A DNA stretch of 17,918 nt from JAICKM01 sp035693165 (GCA_035693165.1 DASSGZ010000350.1:1-17918), one strand, 5' to 3'. Shown: positions 1 to 7,148, counted from the stretch's first letter. Notes: generated by a model from the sequence alone, not told the origin. Made by a program: numbers and translations.

Positions 1-2654
1 TCGCCGCGCTCGGACATCGCCAGCGCCGTGTCGAGATGGCGCTGCGCCGCCGCCAGGTCGCCCGCCAGCAGCGCATGATACGCGGCGTTGTTGTGGCCCA
101 GCACCTCCTGGAAGGGGTCACCCGCCTCCTGGGCGAAGGCAATCGCCTCGTCATAGGCCCGGCGCGCGCCGGGCAGGTCGCCACGCTGGGCGCGCAGGTT
201 GCCCAGTTCAAACCGGCTCTGACCGGCCAGGTCGGGCAGGTGGTTGGCGGTCGCCAGTTCCGCCGCCTCGCTCAGGTGGCGCTCGGCTTCGGCGGTGTCG
301 ACTTCGCGGGCCAGGTGCCCGGCCCCCAGCAGGAAGTGGGCGCGGGCATGGGCCGCCGGGTCGGCGTCCGGGTCGAGATCGGGCAGGGCGAGTTCCACCC
401 AGTGCAACAGTTCGTCGGGGCGGCTCGCGGGCAAGTAGGTTTCGGCCATGCTCAGCGCGGCGCGGGCCATATCGGCGCGGCGGCCCGCCGCCTGGAAGCC
501 CGCGCGCGCGGCCCGATAGGCGGCCTGCGCCCCGGCCATGTCCCCCTGCCGGATCAATGCCCGGCCCAGGCTCATCTGCCGGTCGGGTGTCGGCTCCAGG
601 GCCAGCGCCTGGCGGTAGAAGTCGGCGGCTTCGGCGGGCGCGGCGAGGGCCAGGGCGCGCTGGGCGGCCATTTCGGCATAGGCGGCGGCGCGGGCCGGGT
701 CGCCCGCGGCCTCGTAATGGGCGGCCAGCCGCCCGGCGATGACCGGCAGGCGGCCCGCGTATTCGGCTTCGCGCGCCTCGGCGGCCCGGCGGTGGATAAA
801 GGCGCGCCGGGCGCCGCTCAACCCGTCGCGCACCACCGTCGCCACGAAGGGATGGCTGAAGCTGTAGCGCCCGCCCACTTCGCGCAGCACGCCCGTCTCC
901 AGTAGCGTGTCGAGCGCGTCGAGCGTCTCTTCTTCGCCGCGCCCGCTGGTGCGGCGCAGGGTGGGGAAGTCGAAATCGGGTTCGAGCACGGCGGCGGCCT
1001 GCGCGACCTGGCGCGCCGTCTCCGGCAGGCGGTCCAGGCGGGCGCGCACCAGTTCGGCCAGCGCGGGCGGCACGTCGCCGGGCGCGGCCTGGCACAACTC
1101 GATCAGGAAATAGGGATTGCCCGCGCTCTGCTCCTGCACCTGCTCGGCCAGCGCCGGGTCGCCGCCGAGCTCGGTGACGAGCGCGACCGACTCTGCGGGC
1201 GTGAGGGGCGCCAGGGCGATGCGCCGGGTCAGGCCCTCGCGGCCCCACCCGGCGAGCAGGTGGACCAGCGCGGGCGGCGCTTCGGCGGGCCGGTAAGCGG
1301 CGACCAGCAGCAGCGCGGCCTCGCGCATGCGGTGGACCAGATAGCCCAGCCAGTCGAGCGTGGCGTTGTCGGCCCAGTGCAGGTCGTCGATGAAAAAGAC
1401 CAGCGGCCGCCCGCCCAGCGCCAGGACGCACTGCACAAAAGCCTCAAAGAGGCGGCGCCGCTCCTCGGCGGCGGGCAGCACGGCGGGCGCGGGCAGATCC
1501 GGCACCAGGGTCCGGACCTCGGGCAGAATACGCGCAACCTCGGCCAGCCAGATCGGCGGCACGGGCGACGGCGGCGTGAACAGGCGGCTCACGTAGGCGC
1601 GGCTGCTGAACAGTTCGATCAGCGGGGCGAAGGGCAGCGCCTGGGTCGCTTCCAGGCAGCGCGTCTCCAGCACCGGCTCGTCCGGCGGCAGGGTCGCCGC
1701 CCACTCGCTCCAGAGCCGCGACTTGCCGATGCCCACCTCGCCGGTCAACAGCACCACGCGCGCCTGCCCCGCGGCTGCCGTCGCCCGTTCGGCGTCGAGC
1801 GCCGCCCGCTCGGCCTGGCGCCCGATGTAGGGCGCCTGCGGCGGCCCGCCGGGGATCGCCGGGCGCCGCCCGGCGCGCGCCGGTTCAGCGGAGGCGGGCA
1901 TGGCCGGCGCCGTAGCCGGCTGCAACGTCCCGTCCAGGATCGCGGTGCGCAGCGCCTCGGTTTCGGGCAGCGGCTCCACGCCCAGTTCGCGGTCGAGCGT
2001 GGCGCGCAGCGTGTCATACTGGCGCAGGGCTTCGGGCCGCTCGCCCATCCGGCCGTGCGCCTCCATCAGCGCCCGGTACATCGGCTCTTGCAGGTTGTCG
2101 CGCACCAGCGCCAGCCGGGCCGGCGGGATCACCTCGCGCCACTCGCCCGCCCGGCGGTAGGTCTCGATCAGCGCGGCCAGCAGGTGCAGGTAGAGTTGCT
2201 CCAGCCGTTCGCGTTCGGTCGTCAGCCACAGGTCGAAGTCGGCGGTCTCGGCGAAGGAGATGCCGTCGAGCAGGGTGCCGCCGTAGAGATCGAGCGCGGC
2301 GCGGCGCTCGGCGGTCCCACCCGCCGGATCGGCCGGCTCGCCGGCCCGCGCCTCGAACTCGCGCACGTCGACCCAGGTCGCCGGGTCGATCTCCAGGCGA
2401 TCCTCGGTCGCGCGCAGCACGTCGTCGCCGAGGGCCTTGCGGATGGTCCAGAGCGTATTGCGCAGGTTCTTGCGCGCGGCGTCGGCGAAGCTCTCCGGCC
2501 AGAGCAGGGCCAGCAGATGCTCGCGCGTCTGCGGCGCCCCGGTCACGGCGAGGTAGCCCAGCAGCGCGATGCCCTTGGCGGGTGGGAGTTCAATCGGCAC
2601 GCCGTCGCGCTCGAAGCGCGCGGGTCCCAGGAAGTGTAGCCGGAGCGGTGCCAT
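1..2654 (-). CDS. AfsR/SARP-like regulator: BTAD, AAA-type ATPase and TPR domains (partial, runs off left edge)
   Basis: Large cytoplasmic signal-sensing transcriptional activator. The minus frame is open from ATG 2654 to the window edge, 884 codons without a stop, so the C-terminus is missing. Residues 1-90 look like a winged-helix OmpR-type DNA-binding domain (LLGYLAV, LLALLWPES, NLRNTLWTIRKAL). Residues 95-240 form a BTAD domain (LYGGTLLDG, YRALMEAHGRMG, ELGVEPLPET). A Pro/Ala linker leads to YIGRQAE near 275. A STAND/AAA ATPase follows with Walker A GEVGIGKS at 305-312 and Walker B FFIDDLHWAD (Asp423/424). The rest is Ala-rich TPR-like repeats. In this family ATP binding and TPR ligand sensing control activation of nearby genes; the target here is unknown. 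A TATAAT box ends 7 bases before the ATG, and no Shine-Dalgarno fits between them. Family certain, ligand unknown. Confidence 0.93.
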   Translation of the reverse strand, partial: MAPLRLHFLGPARFERDGVPIELPPAKGIALLGYLAVTGAPQTREHLLALLWPESFADAARKNLRNTLWTIRKALGDDVLRATEDRLEIDPATWVDVREFEARAGEPADPAGGTAERRAALDLYGGTLLDGISFAETADFDLWLTTERERLEQLYLHLLAALIETYRRAGEWREVIPPARLALVRDNLQEPMYRALMEAHGRMGERPEALRQYDTLRATLDRELGVEPLPETEALRTAILDGTLQPATAPAMPASAEPARAGRRPAIPGGPPQAPYIGRQAERAALDAERATAAAGQARVVLLTGEVGIGKSRLWSEWAATLPPDEPVLETRCLEATQALPFAPLIELFSSRAYVSRLFTPPSPVPPIWLAEVARILPEVRTLVPDLPAPAVLPAAEERRRLFEAFVQCVLALGGRPLVFFIDDLHWADNATLDWLGYLVHRMREAALLLVAAYRPAEAPPALVHLLAGWGREGLTRRIALAPLTPAESVALVTELGGDPALAEQVQEQSAGNPYFLIELCQAAPGDVPPALAELVRARLDRLPETARQVAQAAAVLEPDFDFPTLRRTSGRGEEETLDALDTLLETGVLREVGGRYSFSHPFVATVVRDGLSGARRAFIHRRAAEAREAEYAGRLPVIAGRLAAHYEAAGDPARAAAYAEMAAQRALALAAPAEAADFYRQALALEPTPDRQMSLGRALIRQGDMAGAQAAYRAARAGFQAAGRRADMARAALSMAETYLPASRPDELLHWVELALPDLDPDADPAAHARAHFLLGAGHLAREVDTAEAERHLSEAAELATANHLPDLAGQSRFELGNLRAQRGDLPGARRAYDEAIAFAQEAGDPFQEVLGHNNAAYHALLAGDLAAAQRHLDTALAMSERG

Positions 2655-2661
2655 AGCTGCT

Positions 2662-2667
2662 ATTATA
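2662..2667 (-). promoter_or_regulatory. -10 box, probable leaderless promoter of the BTAD regulator
   Basis: Perfect TATAAT on the minus strand with only 7 bases between it and the ATG at 2654. Transcription would start at or next to the initiation codon, leaving no room for a ribosome binding site. No good -35 lies at 17 bases; TTAGAC at 2692-2687 gives a 19-base spacer. The box is seen; leaderless use is inferred. Confidence 0.5.
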
Positions 2668-2785
2668 CCGGCAAGCCCGCACTCGCGTCTAATCGGGCGC
2701 GCACCCACCTGGAGAGGAATGACGGGGCCAGGTAGTTGTAGCTGCTTCGTAAGCAACCTGCGGAGAAAGCAGGACGAGCGGTATA

Positions 2786-2814
2786 TTGTAATTGCCGGAG
2801 CGGGTGCGTATAAT
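2786..2814 (+). promoter_or_regulatory. Sigma70-type promoter of the antitoxin gene
   Basis: TTGTAA at 2786-2791 and a perfect TATAAT at 2809-2814 are separated by exactly 17 bases. The predicted start near 2821 gives a leader of about 60 bases to the ATG at 2883. It is one of the best consensus promoters in the window. TA operons are usually repressed by their own antitoxin; I saw no obvious operator palindrome over the -10 box. Confidence 0.65.
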
Positions 2815-2882
2815 ACGGCCACAGCTAGCTCAGGCACGGCCTTGCTATAGCCCTGTGGATCGGCACAGCGTGGTGAATCAGG

Positions 2883-3095
2883 ATGAAGATACTAAAGCCC
2901 GGTAAGCCCGGTAACGCGCCGCCTCCGCCAGCTCTGGAGTTGGATGAGGACCCTGGCGCACGGCTGTTCGCTGAAGCGCTGGCGAGCACCGACACCGAAG
3001 AGTCCGACGATCTCGGCTATGCGCTGGCGAGTGAAGAGATACTGGCTGCCGATTGGTTTACGGCTCAAGAGGATGACGCTTGGATCGATTTGTGA
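2883..3095 (+). CDS. Small acidic antitoxin-like protein (PemK/MazF-type partner)
   Basis: A 70-residue, very acidic protein with a basic N-terminus (MKILKPGKPG, encoded by two tandem GCCCGGTAA units at 2897-2914) and a Pro-rich stretch. Its C-terminus, LASEEILAADW then EDDAWIDL, resembles the short antitoxins found directly upstream of PemK/MazF-fold toxins, which often end in an acidic EEDEAWxxL motif that occupies the toxin. No DNA-binding domain is evident. The gene has its own consensus promoter but a weak Shine-Dalgarno (TCAGG). Its stop overlaps the start of a frameshifted toxin-like reading frame, as expected of a TA pair. The antitoxin itself is intact. Role inferred from motif and context; it could be just a hypothetical acidic peptide. 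Confidence 0.6.
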   Translation: MKILKPGKPGNAPPPPALELDEDPGARLFAEALASTDTEESDDLGYALASEEILAADWFTAQEDDAWIDL

Positions 3096-3237
3096 GGAAG
3101 TCCGTTACTGTCATCCTCCTTCTATTTGCCCAGACCAGTGTTCCGGCAGAAACCGTTCCACTCTCGTGCTCACGGTTATCCCGGTTGATAACCCTGACTA
3201 TGTTCCAGCCGTGCTGCTCATTGATTATAGTCCCGTA
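3080..3237 (+). pseudogene. Remnant of a PemK/MazF-like toxin, frameshifted and truncated
   Basis: Two adjoining frames together resemble the start of a PemK/MazF-type endoribonuclease. Frame one starts at TTG 3080 or GTG 3092, overlapping the antitoxin stop, and reads RKSVTVILLLFAQTS, comparable to the family's GDVVxVxFPFxxTS beta strand. Around 3135-3150 the similarity passes to the frame one base back, GRNRSTLVLTVIPVDNPDYV, comparable to the family's RPALVL core. Frame one stops at TAA 3235. Frame two runs on into unrelated sequence after about 30 residues, so the C-terminal half of the usual 110-residue toxin is absent. The LPF Pro and the RP Pro are replaced by Leu and Ser, fitting decay. 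No slippery heptamer for programmed frameshifting was seen. Identification rests on motif resemblance. Confidence 0.45.
3203..3231 (+). promoter_or_regulatory. Candidate promoter of the carbonic anhydrase gene
   Basis: TATAGT at 3226-3231 (5 of 6 consensus bases) lies 17 bases after a weak TTCCAG at 3203-3208. Predicted start near 3238, about 62 bases before the ATG at 3300. It lies inside the toxin remnant, so the carbonic anhydrase need not depend on the TA promoter. Confidence 0.35.
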
Positions 3238-3299
3238 ACACCACCGGCAGCGCCGGCTTTCGACTCTCCTGATTCCGGGGGAAAGGACCACGATAGACT

Positions 3300-3944
3300 A
3301 TGGCGGGAAATGAGCGGGCGTCCACACCGGACGCCGGGCACACCGCGCCGCGCCTCAGCAGCGGGCAGGCGTTGCAACGACTCCTCGACGGCAATAAGCG
3401 CTATGTGACCACCAACTTTGCCCACCCCGATCAGACCGCCGAGCGGCGCATCGAGGTGGCGAACGCGCAGCACCCCTTCGCCTGCATCCTGGGCTGTTCG
3501 GACTCGCGGGTGCCCGCGGAGATCGTGTTCGACCAGGGCCTGGGCGACCTGTTCATGGTGCGCGTCGCGGGGAACGTCGCCAGTTCGGGGGAGGTGCTCG
3601 GCAGCATCGAGTTCGCCGTGGCCGAGTTGCAGGTGCCGCTGGTGCTGGTGCTGGGGCACAAGCGCTGTGGCGCGGTGACGGCGGCGGTCGAGGCGGTAGT
3701 CCGGGGTGTGACGCCGCCCGGCCACATCGACAGCCTGGTGAAGGCCATCCGGCCCGCCGTGGCGCAGGTCCAGGGGTCGCTGGGCGATCTGCTCGACAAC
3801 GCCGTGCGCGCCAATGTCGAGTTGGTGGTGGCGCAACTGGCGCGCAGCGAGCCGATTCTGGCGCCCGCCGTGCGCGCGGGCCGGGTGCGAATCGCCGGCG
3901 CGCGCTATGATCTCGATACCGGCCAGGTCGACATCATCACCTGA
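3300..3944 (+). CDS. Beta-class carbonic anhydrase
   Basis: Zinc enzyme interconverting CO2 and bicarbonate; cytoplasmic, with no signal peptide. The 214 residues match the bacterial beta-CA length. Zinc ligands are clear: Cys66 in CSDSR (with the Asp68-Arg70 dyad), then His120 and Cys123 in GHKRCGA. Other family signatures are RVAGNV (88-93), GSIEFAV (101-107) and the N-terminal LLDGNKRYV (29-36 region). The first 20 residues are a variable tail. A GGGGGAAAGG purine run precedes the ATG by about 12 bases, a slightly long spacing. The gene follows the toxin remnant but has a candidate promoter of its own, and it converges with the VOC gene over a shared hairpin. Likely supplies bicarbonate or CO2 for carboxylases. 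Identification secure. Confidence 0.96.
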   Translation: MAGNERASTPDAGHTAPRLSSGQALQRLLDGNKRYVTTNFAHPDQTAERRIEVANAQHPFACILGCSDSRVPAEIVFDQGLGDLFMVRVAGNVASSGEVLGSIEFAVAELQVPLVLVLGHKRCGAVTAAVEAVVRGVTPPGHIDSLVKAIRPAVAQVQGSLGDLLDNAVRANVELVVAQLARSEPILAPAVRAGRVRIAGARYDLDTGQVDIIT

Positions 3945-3951
3945 GCCGCCG

Positions 3952-3977
3952 GCGGCGACCGGGGATCAGGTCGCCGC
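3952..3977. terminator. Hairpin shared by convergent carbonic anhydrase and VOC genes
   Basis: Perfect 9-bp inverted repeat GCGGCGACC / GGTCGCCGC with an 8-base loop, starting 8 bases after the carbonic anhydrase stop and covering the VOC stop codon. Position suits a two-way terminator, but no T-run follows on either strand, so termination efficiency is uncertain. Confidence 0.4.
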
Positions 3978-4430
3978 TGTGAGAGCCGCTTGCAGCTTGG
4001 CCGGGGTCAGGGCCACGTTGCGGCCCCGCCATAGTTCGGCCCCGCCCGGCTCGTGGCGCCGGTCCCAGTAGATTTCCAGGCCGTTGCCGTCCGGGTCGTC
4101 GAAGTAGAGCGCCCAGCTAATCAGGTGATCGACCGGCGCCACGGCGATCCCGGCGCAGGTCAGCGCCTGGTAGGCTTGCGCCAGCGCGCAGGCGCTCGGC
4201 ACCTCGAAGGCGACGTGGTACAGCCCCGTGCCGTGCGGCGGCGGTTGCGGGGCGCGCGGGCCGACGTTTTGCAGCGCGATCTCGTGGTGGACGACCCCGC
4301 CGCTCAAGAAGGCGTATTGATCGCCCACGCGCTCGACCAGCCGCAGGTTCAGGAACCGCGTGTAGAAGGCAATCGCCCGGTCGAGATCGCGGACTTTCAG
4401 ATGGACGTGCCCGATACAGGTCTCATACAT
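3966..4430 (-). CDS. VOC superfamily protein (glyoxalase / extradiol dioxygenase fold)
   Basis: A 154-residue single-module vicinal-oxygen-chelate protein, a metal-dependent fold that includes glyoxalase I, ring-cleaving dioxygenases and antibiotic-binding proteins. Both beta-alpha-beta-beta-beta motifs are visible: GHVHLKVRDLDRAIAFY at 7-23 and LYHVAFEV at 70-77, closing with FDDPDGNGLEIYW at 110-122. Likely metal ligands are His10 (or His8), His72 and Glu119. DPDGNGLEIY is typical of the CatE-like catechol-2,3-dioxygenase subgroup, but the substrate cannot be read from sequence. The C-terminal tail (WRGRNVALTPAKLQ) is also common in that subgroup. Upstream, GAG lies 7 bases from the ATG as a weak ribosome site. 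Probably transcribed alone from a TATAAT about 85 bases upstream. Fold certain, reaction unknown. Confidence 0.9.
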   Translation of the reverse strand: MYETCIGHVHLKVRDLDRAIAFYTRFLNLRLVERVGDQYAFLSGGVVHHEIALQNVGPRAPQPPPHGTGLYHVAFEVPSACALAQAYQALTCAGIAVAPVDHLISWALYFDDPDGNGLEIYWDRRHEPGGAELWRGRNVALTPAKLQAALTAAT

Positions 4431-4513
4431 GGTGTTACTCGCTTTCGGGGCCGCTCCACAGCCCCTAATGAGCTACGGCCGGCGCCACCCCCGCGGACGC
4501 CACTCGCATCCAC

Positions 4514-4519
4514 ATTATA
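4514..4519 (-). promoter_or_regulatory. -10 box upstream of the VOC gene
   Basis: Perfect TATAAT on the minus strand about 84 bases before the VOC start; the preceding bases ACTG nearly make an extended -10. No recognisable -35. The rest of gap 4431-4652 holds one hairpin at 4554-4574 and no convincing gene. Confidence 0.4.
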
Positions 4520-4553
4520 CAGTCGATGCTGCTATCATAGAGAAAGGCCGTCC

Positions 4554-4574
4554 CGCCGCCTGTCCTCGGCGGCG
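4554..4574 (-). terminator. Candidate terminator of the SSB-like gene
   Basis: Perfect 7-bp inverted repeat CGCCGCC / GGCGGCG with a 7-base loop, about 80 bases after the SSB-like stop. On the minus strand it is followed by GGGACGGCCTTTCTC, a short pyrimidine-rich tail. Weak evidence. Confidence 0.3.
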
Positions 4575-4652
4575 TCCCGAATCATGGCCGGTGGCAAATA
4601 TCTGTCCGGATTGCCGCCGATTGCTTTCTAGGGCGAACTGGCGACAAGCCGG

Positions 4653-5081
4653 TTAGCAGGGCCGCACATCGCCGTCATCCACGCCCGTCAGCGTCGCCAG
4701 ATCGACCCAAATCCTTTTACGCGAATCGCGCATCCAGATCTGCATGGCGGTTACTTCGATGGCGATAAAGCGCCGCTGTACCTGGCGATCTTCCCAGAAA
4801 GAGATTTCCGATAATCCTTCAAAATAGATCCTACAGCCTTTGTGCAGGTACTTGTTGCAAGCTATGGCTAAATTGGCCTCGGCCCGAATACGGTACCATG
4901 ATGTTAAAATGTCCCATTGTTTCGGATCTGCTTTGTCGTCTAGCGGATCCCGAACAATGATGAATGTCGTAAAACCTTTTCCTGCTGACACATGGTGGAG
5001 TTCCGGGTCGCTGGCTAGCATACCCGGTCCCCACACTCGGCCGGTGCCCCAACTTGGTGGCGTGACATTGTAGGTGTGCAT
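4653..5081 (-). CDS. Divergent single-stranded DNA-binding (SSB/OB-fold) protein
   Basis: A 142-residue protein whose centre follows the bacterial SSB OB-fold pattern. GMLASDPEL at 20-28 matches the GNLTRDPEL strand, followed by SAGKGFTTF (32-40). WYRIRAEANLAIACNKYLHKG (62-82) matches the WFxVVAxxxLAExxxxYLxKG strand and helix, and IYFEGLSEISFWED (85-98) the VYVEGxLxxxxWED strand. Unlike a housekeeping SSB it has no Gly/Gln-rich linker and no acidic DDDIPF-type tail for partner proteins; it ends GVDDGDVRPC. The N-terminus is extended and Trp/Gly-rich. GAGG lies 5 bases before the ATG. The gene is much more AT-rich than its neighbours (stretches near 40% GC), suggesting transfer, perhaps from a mobile element. 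SSB-like fold fairly sure; role (conjugation, phage, competence) unknown. Confidence 0.75.
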   Translation of the reverse strand: MHTYNVTPPSWGTGRVWGPGMLASDPELHHVSAGKGFTTFIIVRDPLDDKADPKQWDILTSWYRIRAEANLAIACNKYLHKGCRIYFEGLSEISFWEDRQVQRRFIAIEVTAMQIWMRDSRKRIWVDLATLTGVDDGDVRPC

Positions 5082-5136
5082 AAGAGCCTCGCTATAAGAG
5101 CAATCAAGTGGTGGTGATTGGTAGACGTGGCGTGGC

Positions 5137-6414
5137 TCACACGTTCGGTTCTTCCGGCGCCTCCGGCGTGGTGCGCAGGCGGCGCACCGGCGAGAAGACC
5201 AGCCAGGTCACGGCGGCCATGATGCCGAACGAGCCGATCACCAGGGCTACGCGCGGCCCGAAGGCTTCGCCCACGGCCCCGGCCACCAGCGCGCCGACCG
5301 GCCCGGCGCCCCCCACCAGGAAGTGCATGCTGGCGCTGGCCCGGCCCAGCAGGCGCTCCGGGATGATCGCCTGGCGCAGACTCACGTCGTTGATCAGGTA
5401 GACGGCAATCGCCACATCGCTGATGAGCTGGTTCACGCCCAGGATCGTCCCGGCCACCAGGGGCGGGCCGCCCGCCAGCGGGATCATCAGCGAGACTAGG
5501 CCGGCAAAGCCGAGCGTGCCGATGAGCGTGGGCCCCAGCCCGAAGCGCTGCGTGACCCGCCCGGCGATCAGCGCGCCGAGCAGGGCGCCGATGCCGCCCA
5601 GGCCGATCAGGCTGCCGACAAGGGCCGGCGGCACACCCAGTTCGCGCACGGCGTAGAGCGTGTACATCGTGCCGATGAAATTGCCGAAGAACGTGAACAT
5701 GCCGCTGCTGCCGGCCAGCGCCCGCAACACCGGGTTGCCCAGCACCACGCGCAGCCCTTCCTGCACGTCGCGCCGCACACTCGAATGCTCCTCCGGCACG
5801 GGGACCGGCTCGACTTTGCGGATCAGGCCCAGGGCCAGCGCCGACAGCAGGAACGAGACCGCGTCGATGAGGATGGCGAAGGGCGCCTTGAGCACCTGCA
5901 CCAGCACGCCGCCCAGCGCCGGGCCGCCGATCTCGGCCAGCGAACTGCTGGTGCCCAGCTTGCTGTTGGCTTCCACCAACTGATCGCGGTGAACCAGGGT
6001 CGGCAGCAGGGACTGGTCGGCCACGTCGAAGAAGACGGTCAGCACGCCGACGAGCGCGGCCACGACATACAACTGCGCGATATGCAGCACGCCGAACACG
6101 AACGCCAGCGGGATCGACAGCAGCAGCAACGCCCGCCCGATGTCGGCGGTCATGAGGATAGGGCGGCGGCGCAGGCGGTCTACCCAGACCCCCGCCAGCA
6201 GCCCGATGACCAGCACCGGCGCGCTGCCGATGGCGCCCAGCAGGCCCATCTCAGCGGGCGTGGCGGCCAGCACCAGCACGGCGGTCAATTCCAGCGCCGT
6301 GCCGCCGATGCCCGACCCGAACTGCGAGATCGTCTGCGCGGTCCACAACTTCATGAAGTCGGGGTGCTGCCAGAGTCCTTTGCGGGGCTCCCCGACGACT
6401 TCCACGGTCGACAT
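5137..6414 (-). CDS. MFS exporter (MFS_3 / EntS-like drug or siderophore efflux family)
   Basis: About 425 residues, the usual 12-helix MFS length, integral inner membrane. The first half begins HPDFMKLWTAQTISQFGSGIG, typical of the EntS/MFS_3 family, and has the loop 2-3 motif GVWVDRLRRRPIL (motif A variant), then FFDVADQSLLPTLV and LGTSSSLAEIGGPALGG (motif C-like region). The second half has RVTQRFG and a Pro-rich charged tail. Family members export drugs, siderophores or metabolites by proton antiport; the substrate is not readable. ATG 6414 (MSTVEVV) is preferred because a weak GCGAG precedes it. An in-frame ATG at 6435 would add seven residues but has a palindromic repeat instead of a ribosome site. 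The transcript leader probably contains the repeats at 6438-6549. Confidence 0.9.
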   Translation of the reverse strand: MSTVEVVGEPRKGLWQHPDFMKLWTAQTISQFGSGIGGTALELTAVLVLAATPAEMGLLGAIGSAPVLVIGLLAGVWVDRLRRRPILMTADIGRALLLLSIPLAFVFGVLHIAQLYVVAALVGVLTVFFDVADQSLLPTLVHRDQLVEANSKLGTSSSLAEIGGPALGGVLVQVLKAPFAILIDAVSFLLSALALGLIRKVEPVPVPEEHSSVRRDVQEGLRVVLGNPVLRALAGSSGMFTFFGNFIGTMYTLYAVRELGVPPALVGSLIGLGGIGALLGALIAGRVTQRFGLGPTLIGTLGFAGLVSLMIPLAGGPPLVAGTILGVNQLISDVAIAVYLINDVSLRQAIIPERLLGRASASMHFLVGGAGPVGALVAGAVGEAFGPRVALVIGSFGIMAAVTWLVFSPVRRLRTTPEAPEEPNV

Positions 6415-6437
6415 TGAATGTTTCTCGCTAATCATGG

Positions 6438-6549
6438 CAGAGGCGGGTTTGAAACCCGCCCCTACAAATCTATCTCAGCGGTAGAGGCGTATTGGAAACC
6501 CGCCCCCATAAATCTAGCTCAGTACGGCGTGTTGGAAACACGCCTCTAC
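6438..6549. repeat. Cluster of three degenerate palindromic repeats (GGCGGGTTT-type)
   Basis: Three imperfect units of about 42 bp. Unit 1 has a perfect 9-bp palindrome GGCGGGTTT g AAACCCGCC at 6442-6460 followed by CCCTAC. Unit 2 (from 6481) is GTAGAGGCGTATTGG then AAACCCGCCCCCAT. Unit 3 has GGCGTGTT gga AACACGCC at 6526-6544. Units are joined by similar spacers (AAATCTATCTCAGCG, AAATCTAGCTCAGTA). In addition GTAGAGGCGT at 6481-6490 pairs perfectly with ACGCCTCTAC at 6540-6549, so a larger nested hairpin is possible. It lies between the DinB-like gene and the MFS gene and would be transcribed into the MFS leader if the two are cotranscribed. It looks like a dispersed REP/MITE-like element. 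Confidence 0.75.
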
Positions 6550-6567
6550 CGGCGACTTTGTGCAATG

Positions 6568-7101
6568 CTACGATTCGGCTGCCGTTGTTTCCTGGAACTC
6601 GCCCGTTTCCTCCATGTACCCCCAGCCGGTCATGTCCGGCGGCTCCAGGCCGAGTTGCGTGATGATGGTCGATACCTGCGTCCGGTGCTCGGTCGAATGG
6701 TTGACCGCCTGGACCATCAGGCTGGCGAGCGGGTAGCGGACCACCACCGGCGGCTCCGTCTCCTCGACGAGGGTATCCGCCTGGGCCGACAGGGCCAGCG
6801 CCGGCAATTCGGCGCCGGTCCACCGGGCCACCTGCTTCAGCACGGCAAACCCCGGAAACTGGTCGCGCGACAGCGGCGCGTCCGGCAGCTTACCGTTCAC
6901 GCGCGCCACATAGCTCACTTCCGCCCCGATGAGGTGGTGCAGTGTATCCCGGATGGCGCCGTAGGTGCCGGGAACCGTAGCATCTAGCTGCTCCTCGCTC
7001 AGGGCTTCGCAAAAATCGAGCAGCTTGAGGTTGGCCCAGGTGTTATGAGCGAACAAGACTTTCAGCACGCTGTTATCTGCTTGTGTGGTCGGTAGCATCA
7101 T
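6568..7101 (-). CDS. DinB-fold (DinB/YfiT-like) putative metal-dependent protein
   Basis: 177 residues, typical of the DinB/YfiT four-helix-bundle superfamily. The N-terminal helix FAHNTWANLKLLDF (17-30) is the family's opening motif. The metal triad is visible as His56 in HHLIGAE, and His135 and His139 in NHSTEHRTQV; TQLGLEPPDMTGWGYMEE is the usual ending. Members include bacillithiol or mycothiol-dependent transferases and DNA-damage-induced proteins of unknown activity, so the reaction cannot be assigned. AAGGAG ends 4 bases before ATG 7101 and 7 bases before ATG 7098; the second may be used. A strong hairpin at 7149-7193 separates it from the ABC-F gene. Fold secure, function unknown. Confidence 0.9.
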   Translation of the reverse strand: MMLPTTQADNSVLKVLFAHNTWANLKLLDFCEALSEEQLDATVPGTYGAIRDTLHHLIGAEVSYVARVNGKLPDAPLSRDQFPGFAVLKQVARWTGAELPALALSAQADTLVEETEPPVVVRYPLASLMVQAVNHSTEHRTQVSTIITQLGLEPPDMTGWGYMEETGEFQETTAAES

Positions 7102-7148
7102 TGCTCTCCTTGGTTGGCGGTCCGGCTCGCGTGCCTGAACACGGGCCG

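Noticed and set aside
1260..2639. 459-codon open plus-strand frame opposite the BTAD regulator
   Set aside because: The minus strand carries a continuous frame with wing-helix, BTAD, Walker A and Walker B motifs. The plus frame is Arg/Gln/Gly-rich with no family features.
3126..3150. Programmed -1 ribosomal frameshift in the toxin-like gene
   Set aside because: No XXXYYYZ slippery heptamer or following strong stem was seen, and the downstream frame loses toxin similarity, so decay is the simpler reading.
4429..4656. Plus-strand ORFs of 75 and 192 codons across the VOC gene and the gap after it
   Set aside because: No ribosome site, no family pattern, and most of the longer one lies opposite the VOC gene.
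6438..6549. Short CRISPR array
   Set aside because: Only three degenerate units whose spacers resemble one another; repeats are palindromic throughout and there are no cas genes.
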